64,000 nt of DNA. Source: Rhodovulum kholense. Lineage in GTDB: Bacteria; Pseudomonadota; Alphaproteobacteria; Rhodobacterales; Rhodobacteraceae. Below the pieces are notes generated by a model. The model was not told the origin of the DNA, made no database searches, and saw only the letters and a list, made by a program, of their open reading frames with translations. Location: NCBI RefSeq assembly GCF_003053725.1, contig NZ_QAYC01000010.1, forward strand, positions 117,042 to 181,041, read 5' to 3'. The position numbers were made by a program, and so were the translations under genes. Shown piece by piece: positions 10,819 to 19,806 of the stretch (its first letter is position 1; each line of letters starts with the position of its first letter).

Positions 10819-11205
10819 ATGCACAGCGAAGACGTGAACGGCAAGGTTCTGGAACACTGGAACTGCGACGACCTGCAGGCGGCAATGGCCGCGGGCGAGG
10901 TCGTGACGATCGATGTGAGAACGCCGCAGGAATACATGTTCGAACATATCAAGGGCGCCCTGCTGCTGCCGCTGTCGGGGTTCGATCCGGCCTTCCTGCC
11001 CGAGGGCGGCGACAAGCGGCTGGTGTTCCATTGCGGCTCGGGCGTGCGCTCGCGCAAGGTGGCCGAGGCCTGGCTGGCCGCGGGTCATGACCGAGTCGCG
11101 CATCTGGAAGGCGGATTCGCCGCCTGGAAGGCCGCGCTCAAGCCCTATGTCGGCACCGACATGGCCACCGGCGCGCCGGTACCGGTGAATGTGAAGGCCG
11201 GCTGA
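10819..11205 (+). CDS. Single-domain rhodanese-like protein
   Basis: 128 residues forming one rhodanese domain. The active-site loop is HCGSGVRSRK with nucleophile C72; VDVRTPQEY-like IDVRTPQEY is at 31-39 and LEGGFAAWK near the end. The upstream codons back to 10648 are out of character for a protein, so the ATG at 10819 is chosen. These proteins carry a persulfide and move sulfur between partners; the partner here is not evident. It is divergent from tatA and convergent with the ABC ATPase gene. Confidence 0.9.
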   Translation: MHSEDVNGKVLEHWNCDDLQAAMAAGEVVTIDVRTPQEYMFEHIKGALLLPLSGFDPAFLPEGGDKRLVFHCGSGVRSRKVAEAWLAAGHDRVAHLEGGFAAWKAALKPYVGTDMATGAPVPVNVKAG

Positions 11206-11251
11206 GCCCGGCCGCAGAACCCGACACCCCAGGCACCGGGGCCGACCGGCA

Positions 11252-12391
11252 TCAGGCGGCACGGCCCCCGCCCTCTCGGGGAAAGACGAAACAGCGGTCG
11301 CGACGGATCGTCAGCCACATGGGCGTGCCGGGCTGCGGCAGGAAGACCGCGGGCACCGTGGCGCGCAGCGCCGATCCGTCATGGTCCATGCGGAACTCGA
11401 CCAGGCTTTCCGACCCCATGAAACGGGCGCGTTCGACGCAGGCGCGCGCCGCCACCCCCTCTTCGGCGGTGGGATTCGGTCCGCGGCCGTTGCGGTCGAA
11501 GTCGATCCGCAGATGCTGCGGCCGGATGATGATGTCGACCTCGGCGCCATCGGCCATGCCGGGGGTCAGGAACTTGCCGAAAGGCGTTTCCGTCAGAAGG
11601 TTCTGGACGCGCCCCCGGATCACGTTGATGTCGCTGAAGAAGGCGGCCGCCGCCCGGTCGACGGGCGCGTTGTATATATTGTAAGGCGCGCCCTGCTGGA
11701 CGATCCGCCCGCCGCGCATCAGCGCGATCTCGTCGGCCATCCGCATCGCTTCGTCGGGCTCGTGGGTGACCAGAAGAACCGCCGCGCCCTCGTCCTTCAG
11801 CACCTGCAGCGTCTGGTCGCGAATTTCGTCGCGCAGCCGGTTATCGAGCCCCGAAAAGGGTTCGTCCATCAGCATGATCTTGGGCCGGGGCGCCAGCGCG
11901 CGGGCCAGCGCCACGCGCTGCTGTTCGCCGCCCGACAATTCGTGCGGATAGGCGTCGATGAACCGGCCAAGCGCGACCCGGTCCAGCAGATCCTCAACCC
12001 GTGCCCGCCGCGCGGCCTTGGGTCCGGTCAGCCCGAAGGCCACGTTCTCGGCCACGCTGAGATGCGGAAAGAGCGCGAAGTCCTGGAACATCAGCCCGAC
12101 CGAGCGGCGCTCGGGCGGCAGGCGAAAGACGGTGTCGCAGACCAGTTGCCCGTCGATCCGGATCTCGCCCGCGTCCTGCCGGTCGACGCCCGCGATGATC
12201 CGCAGCGTCGTCGACTTGCCGCAGCCCGAGGGCCCCAGAAGGCAGGTGACCTGCCCCGGCAGCACAGTCAGACTGACATCGTCGACCACCTTGCGCCCGC
12301 CGAAGACACGGTCGATGCGGCGGATATCGAGCCTCGGGATCATATTTGTCGGGTTCGGGTCCGGGGTCGGACGGGCGGTCTGCAGCGTCAC
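11252..12391 (-). CDS. ABC transporter ATP-binding protein with TOBE domain (FbpC-like)
   Basis: 379 residues. Walker A GPSGCGKST at 53-61, Q-loop in MFQDFALFPHLS, signature LSGGEQQRV near 152, Walker B IMLMDEPFSGLD, and a C-terminal regulatory domain with TOBE features. The ensemble resembles the ferric-iron/putrescine/molybdate importers (CysA/FbpC group), closest by eye to FbpC. A GTG start at 12391 has GAGG 6 nt upstream; an internal ATG at 12343 is an alternative. No permease or binding-protein gene is adjacent, so the substrate is unknown. Confidence 0.87.
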   Translation of the reverse strand: MTLQTARPTPDPNPTNMIPRLDIRRIDRVFGGRKVVDDVSLTVLPGQVTCLLGPSGCGKSTTLRIIAGVDRQDAGEIRIDGQLVCDTVFRLPPERRSVGLMFQDFALFPHLSVAENVAFGLTGPKAARRARVEDLLDRVALGRFIDAYPHELSGGEQQRVALARALAPRPKIMLMDEPFSGLDNRLRDEIRDQTLQVLKDEGAAVLLVTHEPDEAMRMADEIALMRGGRIVQQGAPYNIYNAPVDRAAAAFFSDINVIRGRVQNLLTETPFGKFLTPGMADGAEVDIIIRPQHLRIDFDRNGRGPNPTAEEGVAARACVERARFMGSESLVEFRMDHDGSALRATVPAVFLPQPGTPMWLTIRRDRCFVFPREGGGRAA

Positions 12392-12526
12392 AGGGGCCTC
12401 GCGCTATTTCCGATGGAAACTATCGGATTTGCCCCTGTGCTGGCAATGCCCGGATTGGTCAAAGGGCCGCGTGCGGGCCGGATCGCTGTCGGCGAAGGTG
12501 TCGGCGGACCGAAATGCGCCGCGCGC

Positions 12527-13105
12527 TCAGCCGCGGCAGTAGGATTGCGACCGGGTCCAGGCGGCGATTTCCTCGCGCTTGGACGAGACCGCCATCGGCC
12601 CCCAGTCGGCGGCGACACCGCGGCCGGAGGCGGCGACCACGCCGTCGCGGGCGACCGCGCTGGCGGCGATCCGCACGGCACAGCGCAGATTGGCCTCGCC
12701 ATCGGTCAGGGCGGACCCGCTGGTCGCGGCGCAGCCATGATAGCGCGCGGTCGCGGGCGAGATCTGCAAGAGCCCGAACCAGCGGCCGCCGCCGCCGACC
12801 GCGGCCTCGTTCCAGGTGCTTTCATGCTTGGCCAGCGCCGAGAAGAGCCCCGCCCAGAAGGCGCGGCGCTGCGCCGGACGGGCCTTGGCATAGGCCGGGC
12901 ACCAGGCATCGATATCGGCGGGAACGGTCTCGGTCAGCCCGCCGCCATACAGCGTCAGCGCGTCGAGGCTTGCCCGTGTCCAGTCCGTCGCTTCCGGCAT
13001 GTGGTCCCACCGCATCGAGGGGAGACTGCGCCCCCGGTCCGCGATATCGGACTGATCACAGGCGGCGGTCAGCGCGAGAAGGCACACAAGCAGGAACAGA
13101 CGCAT
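12527..13105 (-). CDS. Lytic-transglycosylase-like lipoprotein
   Basis: 192 residues. The signal sequence ends in the lipobox LTAAC (C16). E95 in LAKHESTWN matches the catalytic Glu of SLT-type lytic transglycosylases (ES motif), and FGLLQISPATARYHGC resembles the following GLMQ-like segment. Five further cysteines suggest disulfides. The likely role is cleavage of peptidoglycan glycan strands from the outer-membrane side. It is in line with the ABC ATPase gene 135 bp downstream and the PfpI gene upstream, but I see no sign of a functional link. Confidence 0.75.
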   Translation of the reverse strand: MRLFLLVCLLALTAACDQSDIADRGRSLPSMRWDHMPEATDWTRASLDALTLYGGGLTETVPADIDAWCPAYAKARPAQRRAFWAGLFSALAKHESTWNEAAVGGGGRWFGLLQISPATARYHGCAATSGSALTDGEANLRCAVRIAASAVARDGVVAASGRGVAADWGPMAVSSKREEIAAWTRSQSYCRG

Positions 13106-13132
13106 CGGAACTCCGGAGGATACGCCGGTCCT

Positions 13133-13774
13133 TCAGTCCGGCGTTTCCTTATCCTCGGGATCGTCCTGCGGGGCAACAAATTGGGCATAATCTGCGCGGA
13201 TGCCCGCCGAAACAGTGGCGAGTTCCCGCCGCCGGAGCCATTTCCCCCGGCTCTCCAGCTCTCGCGCGATCTCCTCGATGAAGCTGTCGAGATCCTCCAG
13301 GGACCGCGCGGTGATGATCCCGCCACTACGCATGACCGGGCGTCCGGTCCATCTGGCCCCGGCATTTTCAAGATCGGTCCGGATCGCGGGATGGGAGGTC
13401 ACCGCGACGCCCGAGATGGCCCCAACCTCGACCAGCAGCCAGGGCGCATGGCAGATCGCGGCGACCATCCGGCCGCCGGACAGGAACTGGTTCACCAGCC
13501 GCACCGCCGCGAAACTCGTCCGCAGCGCCCCGGAATTGAGCTGACCGCCGGGCAGGACGAGGCCGTCGTACTCGTCGGCGTCGACATGGGTCAGCGGCAT
13601 CGTTGCCTCGATTTCAGCAAACCAGTTGCCGTCTCTCCAGCTGGTGACGCTGGCCCCTCCGGGGGTCGCAATATCGACCCGCGCGCCCATGTCGCGCAAG
13701 CCGGTCACCGCCGCTTCCAGTTCCCCGTGCTCGACCCCGTCGGTGGCGAGGACGAGCACTGCGGCCGATTTCAT
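13133..13774 (-). CDS. DJ-1/PfpI family protein
   Basis: 213 residues of the class I glutamine-amidotransferase-like superfamily. The nucleophile elbow AAICHAPW puts the reactive Cys at 108, followed by His as in PfpI. An upstream Glu (VEHGELE near residue 17) matches the third active-site residue. AGGAG lies 6 nt before the ATG at 13774, which decides the start against the longer open frame. Family members are glyoxalases/deglycases or chaperones (YhbO, Hsp31); which applies here is not clear. A 27-residue acidic tail is unusual. Confidence 0.87.
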   Translation of the reverse strand: MKSAAVLVLATDGVEHGELEAAVTGLRDMGARVDIATPGGASVTSWRDGNWFAEIEATMPLTHVDADEYDGLVLPGGQLNSGALRTSFAAVRLVNQFLSGGRMVAAICHAPWLLVEVGAISGVAVTSHPAIRTDLENAGARWTGRPVMRSGGIITARSLEDLDSFIEEIARELESRGKWLRRRELATVSAGIRADYAQFVAPQDDPEDKETPD

Positions 13775-13862
13775 TGTATTCTCCTGTCGGTTAAAGAGGT
13801 CCGGTCGGCGGCACGCGCGACACCCGGTGGCCAAAACGACCAGTGCGCCAATCTAGCACATA

Positions 13863-13880
13863 GGTTAACGTAGCGTAACC
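13863..13880. promoter_or_regulatory. Inverted repeat in the pfpI-gatB divergent region
   Basis: GGTTA-ACGTAGCG-TAACC: 5-bp perfect arms around 8 bp, in an AT-rich pocket of the 233-bp divergent promoter region. It may be an operator for either gene. The element contains TTAA but not the full CtrA box. Confidence 0.35.
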
Positions 13881-14007
13881 CTCGCGACGGACCAGAGCCT
13901 ATCACTTTAAATCGCCCGCCTGCTGCGGCCGGGCGGCCGGATCATCCCCTTGCCCGCGCCCGTCCCCTGCCCTAAACATGCGCCCTGCCGCAGATGAGGA
14001 TGCCGCC

Positions 14008-15516
14008 ATGCTTGACCTGACCTTCGAGCCCCCCAAACCCAAGGTGATTTCCGGCGCCAAGGCCGAATGGGAACTGGTGATCGGCCTCGAGGTCCATGCC
14101 CAGGTGGCCTCGAACTCCAAGCTGTTTTCGGGCGCCTCGACCGGCTTCGGCGCCGAGCCGAATTCGCATGTCGCCTTCGTCGACGCGGCGATGCCGGGCA
14201 TGCTGCCCGTGATCAACGAATTCTGCGTGGCGCAGGCGGTGCGCACGGGGCTGGGGCTGAAGGCCGAGATCAATCTCTTTTCGGCATTCGACCGCAAGAA
14301 CTACTTCTATCCCGACCTGCCGCAGGGCTATCAGATCAGCCAGCTTTACCACCCCATCGTGGGCGAGGGCGAGGTGATCGTCGACATGGGGCCGGGCATC
14401 GCCCGCCGGGTGCGGATCGAACGCATCCATCTGGAACAGGACGCGGGCAAGTCGATCCACGACATGGACCCGAACATGTCCTTCGTCGACCTGAACCGGA
14501 CCGGCGTCGCGCTGATGGAGATCGTCTCGCGCCCCGATATCCGAGGCCCCGAAGAGGCGGCCGCCTATGTCGGCAAGCTGCGCCAGATCCTGCGCTATCT
14601 GGGCACCTGCGACGGCAACATGCAGAACGGCAACCTGCGCGCCGATGTGAACGTCTCGATCTGCCAGCCCGGCGCCTACGAGAAATTCCGCGAGACCGGC
14701 GATCCGTCGTTTCTGGGCACGCGCTGCGAGATCAAGAACATGAACTCGATGCGCTTCATCCAGGCCGCGATCGAGTACGAGGCCCGGCGCCAGATCGCCA
14801 TCGTCGAGGATGGCGGCACCGTCGATCAGGAAACCCGGCTTTACGATCCCGACAAGGGCGAGACGCGCTCGATGCGCTCGAAGGAAGAGGCGCATGACTA
14901 CCGCTACTTCCCCTGCCCCGACCTGCTGCCGCTGGAAATCGAGCAGGCCTGGGTCGACGAGATCGCGGCCTCGCTGCCCGAGCTGCCCGACGCCAAGAAG
15001 GCGCGTTTCGTCACCGAATTCGGGCTGACCGAATACGATGCCAGCGTGCTGACGGCCGAGGTCGAATCCGCCGCCTATTTCGAGGCGGTTGCGCAGGGCC
15101 GCGACGGCAAGGCGGCCGCCAACTGGGTCATCAACGAACTGTTCGGCCGCCTGAAGAAGGACGACCGCGACATCACCGACAGCCCGGTCAGCCCGGCCCA
15201 GCTGGGCGGCATCCTCGATCTGATCGCGGCGGGCGACATCTCGGGCAAGATCGCCAAGGACCTGTTCGAGATCGTCTATACCGAAGGCGGCGACCCGGCC
15301 GAGATCGTGGCGGCGCGCGGGATGAAGCAGGTCACCGATCTGGGCGCCATCGAGAAGGCCGTCGACGAAATCATCGCCGCGAACCCCGCCCAGGTCGAGA
15401 AGGCCAAGGCCAACCCGAAACTCGCGGGCTGGTTCGTCGGTCAGGTGCTGAAGGCCACCGGGGGCAAGGCCAACCCTCAGGCCGTGAACGAGATCGTGGC
15501 CCGGAAACTGGGGTGA
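14008..15516 (+). CDS. gatB: Aspartyl/glutamyl-tRNA(Asn/Gln) amidotransferase subunit B
   Basis: 502 residues, full length. GatB phosphorylates mischarged Glu-tRNA(Gln) or Asp-tRNA(Asn) and passes ammonia from GatA. Signature segments are IGLEVHAQ (residues 23-30), the [13 protein letters not shown] region, the zinc-site neighbourhood ([18 protein letters not shown]), and the C-terminal YqeY-like tail ending in [13 protein letters not shown] 7 nt before ATG 14008 decides the start over an upstream ATG at 13978. gatC and gatA are not in the window. Confidence 0.97.
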   Translation: MLDLTFEPPKPKVISGAKAEWELVIGLEVHAQVASNSKLFSGASTGFGAEPNSHVAFVDAAMPGMLPVINEFCVAQAVRTGLGLKAEINLFSAFDRKNYFYPDLPQGYQISQLYHPIVGEGEVIVDMGPGIARRVRIERIHLEQDAGKSIHDMDPNMSFVDLNRTGVALMEIVSRPDIRGPEEAAAYVGKLRQILRYLGTCDGNMQNGNLRADVNVSICQPGAYEKFRETGDPSFLGTRCEIKNMNSMRFIQAAIEYEARRQIAIVEDGGTVDQETRLYDPDKGETRSMRSKEEAHDYRYFPCPDLLPLEIEQAWVDEIAASLPELPDAKKARFVTEFGLTEYDASVLTAEVESAAYFEAVAQGRDGKAAANWVINELFGRLKKDDRDITDSPVSPAQLGGILDLIAAGDISGKIAKDLFEIVYTEGGDPAEIVAARGMKQVTDLGAIEKAVDEIIAANPAQVEKAKANPKLAGWFVGQVLKATGGKANPQAVNEIVARKLG

Positions 15517-15519
15517 TCC

Positions 15520-15945
15520 ATGCCCGTCCTTTATGAGTACCGGGTCCTTCCGGCCCCCGAGCGCGGCCGCCGCGTGCGGGGCGCCAAGGGCCCGGCAGAA
15601 CGCTTTGCCCATGCCCTGGAAGACGCCATGAACGAGATGGCGGCCGAGGGCTGGGAATATGTCCGGGCCGAAAGCCTGCCCTCGGAAGAACGCCAGGGGC
15701 TTTTCAGCGGCAGCAGCCGGACCGTGCGCAACGTGCTGGTCTTCCGACGCCCGCGCGGCGCGGGCGCGGGACAGGACGCAGCCTTCCGCCATGGCAGCCC
15801 CGAAGAGATCGCGACGGCCGCGGCCGCCTCGGTCCACGCCCTGCCGGAACGGACCTACCCGCCGCTCGGCGCGCCTTCGCGCGGGCCGGTGCCCCGGCCC
15901 GACCGGCCGCTTGGCGGCGCCCGGCCCTGGAACGACGAGGACTGA
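15520..15945 (+). CDS. DUF4177 domain-containing protein
   Basis: 141 residues. The first 75 fit the DUF4177 pattern: YEYRVLPAP, then a helical region, then MAAEGWEYVRAESLP and TVRNVLVFRRP. The remaining half is low-complexity Pro/Arg/Ala and probably disordered. It starts 3 bp after gatB, so it is cotranscribed and likely coupled. No function is known for the family. Confidence 0.75.
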   Translation: MPVLYEYRVLPAPERGRRVRGAKGPAERFAHALEDAMNEMAAEGWEYVRAESLPSEERQGLFSGSSRTVRNVLVFRRPRGAGAGQDAAFRHGSPEEIATAAAASVHALPERTYPPLGAPSRGPVPRPDRPLGGARPWNDED

Positions 15946-15979
15946 GCCCCTTGTGTCGGGAAAGACCGGGACGCCGCGT

Positions 15980-16237
15980 CTAGACGGCGATTTCCAGCGC
16001 CAGCGCGTGGATCCGGCCCATCAGATCGGGGCCAAGCGCCTTGTGGACCGCGCGTTCCCGCGCCACGCGCGACATCGGCGCGAAGGCCGGGGCCGCGATC
16101 TTCACGCGGAAATGGCTTTCGCCGCCCTCCTGATACCCCGCGTGATGGCGGTGGCGTTCGCTTTCGTCCAGCACTTCAAGCTGCGTCGGCTGGAACGCGC
16201 GTTCCAGGCTGTCGCGGATTTGATCGGCTCGGCCCAT
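15980..16237 (-). CDS. BolA family protein
   Basis: 85 residues with the BolA core: an N-terminal helix (IRDSLERAFQP), a beta strand with DESERHRHHAG, ESHFRVKI, and the helix-turn SRVARERAVHKAL that contains the conserved His. BolA proteins pair with monothiol glutaredoxins in iron-sulfur delivery; the two histidines in RHRHHAG are candidate ligands. GGAG lies 4 nt before the ATG. The neighbour relation bolA/J-domain/cobS is conserved in Rhodobacterales. Confidence 0.93.
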   Translation of the reverse strand: MGRADQIRDSLERAFQPTQLEVLDESERHRHHAGYQEGGESHFRVKIAAPAFAPMSRVARERAVHKALGPDLMGRIHALALEIAV

Positions 16238-16310
16238 TTTTCTCCATCGCCCCCTTCATTCTCATCTTCAAGTGACTAAACTCTCGGGTCCGAGTCGAAA
16301 AGGTGCTGCC

Positions 16311-16937
16311 ATGACCAAGACCGATCCCTTCGGGTTCGACATTTCCGTATCGGCCGACAAGAAGCGGCGCACCCGGGGCCGCCGGGGCATGTCGGGCGCC
16401 TTCGAGACCTCACGGCGCAAATGCGAGCATCCCGGCTGCGACCTCGACGGCCAGTACCGCGCGCCGAAATCGCCCGACCAGCTCGACGAGTATTTCTGGT
16501 TCTGCAAGGACCATGTGCGCGAATACAACCTCAAGTGGAACTTCTTCAACGGCGCCACCGAAGAGGAATTCGACGCCCAGATCGACAAGGACCGGGTCTG
16601 GGAGCGCGAGACCCAGCCCTTCGGCAATCGCGACGAACAGCGCGCCTGGGCGCGGCTCGGGGTCGACGACCCGCATCAGGTGCTGGGCGAGAACGCGACC
16701 CGCAACCCCGGCAAGACCGGCACCACGACCCGGCGGCTGCCGCCGACCGAGCGCAAGGCGCTGGAAATCCTCGAGGCGCAGGACAGCTGGACCAAGGCCG
16801 AGATCCGCAAGCAGTACAAGTCGCTGGTCAAGGACCTGCACCCCGACATGAACGGCGGCAACCGCGCCGACGAGGAACGCCTGCAAGAGGTCGTCTGGGC
16901 CTGGGACCAGATCAAGGACAGCCGCAGTTTCCGCTAG
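16311..16937 (+). CDS. J-domain-containing protein
   Basis: 208 residues. A C-terminal J domain (about 150-208) has the HPD tripeptide at 177-179, which is what stimulates Hsp70. The N-terminal half carries C38 (CEHPGC, C43) and CKDH (C65, H68), a plausible zinc site, in place of the G/F and CR regions of DnaJ. So this is a specialised co-chaperone, not DnaJ. The ATG at 16311 is preferred over 16272 because it follows AAGG. Its stop and the msrB stop are formed by the same CTAG on opposite strands. Confidence 0.9.
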   Translation: MTKTDPFGFDISVSADKKRRTRGRRGMSGAFETSRRKCEHPGCDLDGQYRAPKSPDQLDEYFWFCKDHVREYNLKWNFFNGATEEEFDAQIDKDRVWERETQPFGNRDEQRAWARLGVDDPHQVLGENATRNPGKTGTTTRRLPPTERKALEILEAQDSWTKAEIRKQYKSLVKDLHPDMNGGNRADEERLQEVVWAWDQIKDSRSFR

Positions 16938-17407
16938 GCAGGCGCGAAGGTCAGGCTGACCCCGTTGATGCAGTGCCGCTTGCCGGTGGGCGGCGGCCCG
17001 TCATCGAAGACATGCCCCAGATGGCTGCCGCAGCGGCGGCAATGGACCTCGGTCCGGACCATGAAGAAGCTGCGGTCCGGCCGGGTGCGGACGGCGTCTG
17101 GCAAGGACCGGGTGAAGCTCGGCCAGCCGGTGCCGCTGTCGAACTTGTCCTTTGATGCATAAAGCGGCAGATCGCAGCCCTTGCAGTGGAAGACTCCGTC
17201 GCGGTGTTCGTCGTTCAGCGGGCTGGTGAAGGCGCGCTCGGTGCCCTCCTCGCGCATCACCCTGTATTCGAGCGGGCCGAGCCGTGCCCGCCACTCGGCC
17301 TCGCTGCGCATCACCTCGAACCGCTCTTCGGCGGCGGCGGCCGGGCGAACCAGCGCCGCCCCGGCGGCGCCCAGCAGAACCCGGCCCAGAAATAGGCGGC
17401 GGAACAT
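16934..17407 (-). CDS. msrB: Peptide-methionine (R)-S-oxide reductase, exported form
   Basis: 157 residues. Zinc-binding CKGC (C75, C78) and CRRC (C123, C126), the substrate segment [10 protein letters not shown], and the catalytic Cys in RHCINGVSL (C146) are all present. The N terminus is a basic stretch followed by a hydrophobic core and AAA, a Sec-type signal with cleavage predicted near residue 26. The enzyme should therefore reduce R-sulfoxides in the periplasm. The ATG at 17407 follows GGAGGAAAGG, which decides the start. I see no msrA or redox partner nearby. Confidence 0.93.
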   Translation of the reverse strand: MFRRLFLGRVLLGAAGAALVRPAAAAEERFEVMRSEAEWRARLGPLEYRVMREEGTERAFTSPLNDEHRDGVFHCKGCDLPLYASKDKFDSGTGWPSFTRSLPDAVRTRPDRSFFMVRTEVHCRRCGSHLGHVFDDGPPPTGKRHCINGVSLTFAPA

Positions 17408-17616
17408 CCTTTCCTCCCCTTGGTGTTCGTCCAACGTCCCCTGGCATAGCTGGCGCGGCCGCCGCGCGGGGCAAGCTCAAGAGAAGTCACGATCGGCGGC
17501 CCGGCGCAGCCCCCGATCCGGCCTGCGGTCCGGGCGGCCATGGGGTCCTGCCCCTTGCACCCCCCCGAGATATGTTCCAAGACGGCGGGAGACGACGCCA
17601 ATCCGACGGGGCCAGG

Positions 17617-18588
17617 ATGACCAGTGCAGTGAAACCCACCGAAGAGATCTCGGTTCGCGAGGTCTTCGGCATCGACACCGACATGATCGTGAAGGGGTTC
17701 GAGACGCCGACCGACCGGGTGCCCGATCTCGACCCGACCTACAAGTTCGATCCCGACACCACGCTGGCGATCCTTGCGGGCTTTACCCATAACCGCCGGG
17801 TGATGATCCAGGGCTATCACGGCACCGGCAAGTCGACCCATATCGAGCAGGTCGCGGCGCGGCTGAACTGGCCCTGCGTGCGGGTCAACCTCGACAGCCA
17901 TATCAGCCGGATCGACCTGATCGGCAAGGATGCGATCAAGCTCAAGGACGGGGTCCAGGTCACCGAGTTCCAGGAGGGCATCCTGCCCTGGGCGCTGCGC
18001 AATCCCTGCGCCATCGTCTTCGACGAATACGACGCCGGCCGCGCCGATGTGATGTTCGTGATCCAGCGGGTGCTGGAGGTCGACGGCAAGCTGACGCTTC
18101 TGGACCAGAACCAGGTGATCACCCCCCACCCCTATTTCCGGCTGTTCGCGACGGCGAACACCGTGGGGCTGGGCGACACGACCGGGCTTTATCACGGCAC
18201 CCAGCAGATCAACCAGGGCCAGATGGACCGCTGGTCGCTGGTCGCAACGCTGAACTACCTGTCCCATGACGCCGAGACCGCGATCGTTCTGGCCAAATGC
18301 CCGCATTACAACACCGACAAGGGCCGCAAGCAGATCGGCCATATGGTGACCGTGGCCGATCTGACCCGGACCGCCTTCATGAACGGCGATCTCTCGACGG
18401 TGATGAGCCCGCGGACGGTGATCGCCTGGGCGCAGAACGCCGAGATCTTCCGCAGCGTGGGCTTTGCCTTCCGGGTGACCTTCCTGAACAAATGCGACGA
18501 GCTTGAACGCCAGACCGTGGCCGAGTTCTATCAGCGCCTGTTCGACGAGGAACTGCCCGAAAGTGCCGCGAGCATGAGCCTGGGGTAA
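17617..18588 (+). CDS. cobS: Cobaltochelatase subunit CobS
   Basis: 323-residue AAA+ ATPase of the aerobic (oxygen-dependent) B12 pathway; with CobT it forms the chaperone-like ring that drives cobalt insertion by CobN into hydrogenobyrinic acid diamide. Walker A is GYHGTGKS at 66-73, Walker B VFDEYDAG, and sensor FRLFATANT. The ATG at 17617 follows AGG and fits the family N terminus ([11 protein letters not shown]). cobT follows after three small genes. Confidence 0.96.
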   Translation: MTSAVKPTEEISVREVFGIDTDMIVKGFETPTDRVPDLDPTYKFDPDTTLAILAGFTHNRRVMIQGYHGTGKSTHIEQVAARLNWPCVRVNLDSHISRIDLIGKDAIKLKDGVQVTEFQEGILPWALRNPCAIVFDEYDAGRADVMFVIQRVLEVDGKLTLLDQNQVITPHPYFRLFATANTVGLGDTTGLYHGTQQINQGQMDRWSLVATLNYLSHDAETAIVLAKCPHYNTDKGRKQIGHMVTVADLTRTAFMNGDLSTVMSPRTVIAWAQNAEIFRSVGFAFRVTFLNKCDELERQTVAEFYQRLFDEELPESAASMSLG

Positions 18589-18592
18589 GACC

Positions 18593-19288
18593 GTGCATAT
18601 CGGGCTGATCGGCGGGATCGGTGTCGCGGCGACGGTGGTCTACTACCAGCGCCTGACCGCCGCCGCCGACCGGCTCGGGGTGCCCCTGCGGCTGACCATC
18701 AGCCATGGCGACATCCACAGCCTGATCCGCAACAATCTGGACGATGCGCGCGAGGCTCAGGCCGCGATCTTCGCGGACCGGCTGGCCGGGCTGAAGGGCG
18801 CGGGCTGCGACTGTGCCGCGCTGACCTCGCTAGGCGCGCATTTCTGCTTTGACGAGTTGAACCAGCGGGGTGTGCTGCCGCTGGTGTCGGGCGTCGCGCC
18901 GCTTGACGACGAGTTCGCGGCGCGGGGGCTGCGCCGGGTGGGTCTTCTGGGCACGCAGGTGGTGATGGAGACCCGGCTTTACGGCCAGTTGCGCCGCACC
19001 GAGGCCGTCGCGCTCGATGCCGAGGCCGAGGCGCTGGGCCGGACCTATCGCGAGATCGCGGTCGCGGGGCAGTGCGATCCCGACCGGCGCCGGGTGCTGC
19101 TGGACGCCGGGCGGCGCATGGTCGAGGATCTGGGCGCCGAGGCCATCGTGCTGGCGGGCACCGATCTCAACCTCGCCTTCGACGGCACCGATCCGGGCTA
19201 TCCGGTGATCGACGCGCTCGACGTGCATGTGGCGCTGCTGGCGCAGCTTGCGGCGGGTGCTGTCGCGCTGTCCGATGTGGCGGCCTGA
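18593..19288 (+). CDS. Aspartate/glutamate racemase-family protein lacking both catalytic cysteines
   Basis: 231 residues. N-terminal IGLIGGIGVAATVVYY, SHGDIHSL and the overall two-domain layout match the PLP-independent Asp/Glu racemase family. However, the first cysteine motif (usually CNT..H) reads TSLGAH and the second (GCTE) reads AGTD, so neither active-site Cys is present at the expected positions. Cys residues at CDCAA and HFC are shifted by several positions. The protein may be non-racemising or use another chemistry. It starts with GTG at 18593, 4 bp after cobS, in the same operon. Confidence 0.75.
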   Translation: MHIGLIGGIGVAATVVYYQRLTAAADRLGVPLRLTISHGDIHSLIRNNLDDAREAQAAIFADRLAGLKGAGCDCAALTSLGAHFCFDELNQRGVLPLVSGVAPLDDEFAARGLRRVGLLGTQVVMETRLYGQLRRTEAVALDAEAEALGRTYREIAVAGQCDPDRRRVLLDAGRRMVEDLGAEAIVLAGTDLNLAFDGTDPGYPVIDALDVHVALLAQLAAGAVALSDVAA

Positions 19289-19697
19289 GCCGCGCCCGCT
19301 TCGCATCGCGGCGGCGGCGTTGACCGCCTGTCTCGCCGCCGTCGCCCCTGCCCCGGCCCGGACCGCCGACCCGGCCTTTCCCGCTATCGACTGTGCCGCG
19401 CTCTGGTACGCCACCGCCGATTTCCGCGCCCGCTACGCGCTGGCCGAAGGGTCGCCTGACGAGGCCCGCGCCATGGCCCGCGCCTTTCGCGACGCGGGCG
19501 TCGCGCTTACGGACGACCCGGAGGCGGCAGTCGATGCGCGCATCGACAAGCTGCGCCCGATCTACCTGCTGCTGATGAGGCGATACATCCTGGACGGGAA
19601 TCGCCGCGCACGCGACCAGTATGTCCGCCTGTCGGGCCTCTGCGACGATTTCGGCCGCGAGAAGGCCCTGCCCGGCCACCGGGTTCCGGACCGATAG
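19275..19697 (+). CDS. Small exported protein of unknown function
   Basis: 140 residues. A basic start and hydrophobic run to about residue 29 (ending APARTAD) looks like a Sec signal peptide. The mature part is mostly helical with two cysteines (IDCAALWY and SGLCDDFG), probably a disulfide. The ATG at 19275 lies inside the 3' end of the racemase-like gene (14-bp overlap), which supports coupling. It resembles the next gene in size, export signal and Cys placement, though sequence identity by eye is low. Confidence 0.65.
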   Translation: MWRPEPRPLRIAAAALTACLAAVAPAPARTADPAFPAIDCAALWYATADFRARYALAEGSPDEARAMARAFRDAGVALTDDPEAAVDARIDKLRPIYLLLMRRYILDGNRRARDQYVRLSGLCDDFGREKALPGHRVPDR

Positions 19698-19772
19698 GCC
19701 GGCCCGTCCCTTGCCGACAAGGCGGATGGCCCCGGGCCATGACAGCATGTTTACATCACTCGTATATACATC

Positions 19773-19800
19773 TTGACGCAGCGTCGATCTGTCATACCAT
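19773..19800 (+). promoter_or_regulatory. Candidate promoter giving a leaderless transcript
   Basis: TTGACG at 19773-19778 and TACCAT at 19795-19800 with a 16-bp spacer, in a locally AT-rich patch. The predicted start, about 7 nt after the -10 box, coincides with the A of the ATG at 19807. No Shine-Dalgarno is visible before that ATG. This would give a leaderless mRNA. Confidence 0.45.
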
Positions 19801-19806
19801 TGTCAT

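Noticed and set aside
10586..10885. N-terminal extension of TatA
   Set aside because: TatA begins at its short hydrophobic helix; the extension is antisense to the rhodanese gene.
11381..13873. 830-codon open frame on the plus strand
   Set aside because: Antisense to the ABC ATPase, transglycosylase-like and PfpI genes, which all have clear motifs and ribosome-binding sites.
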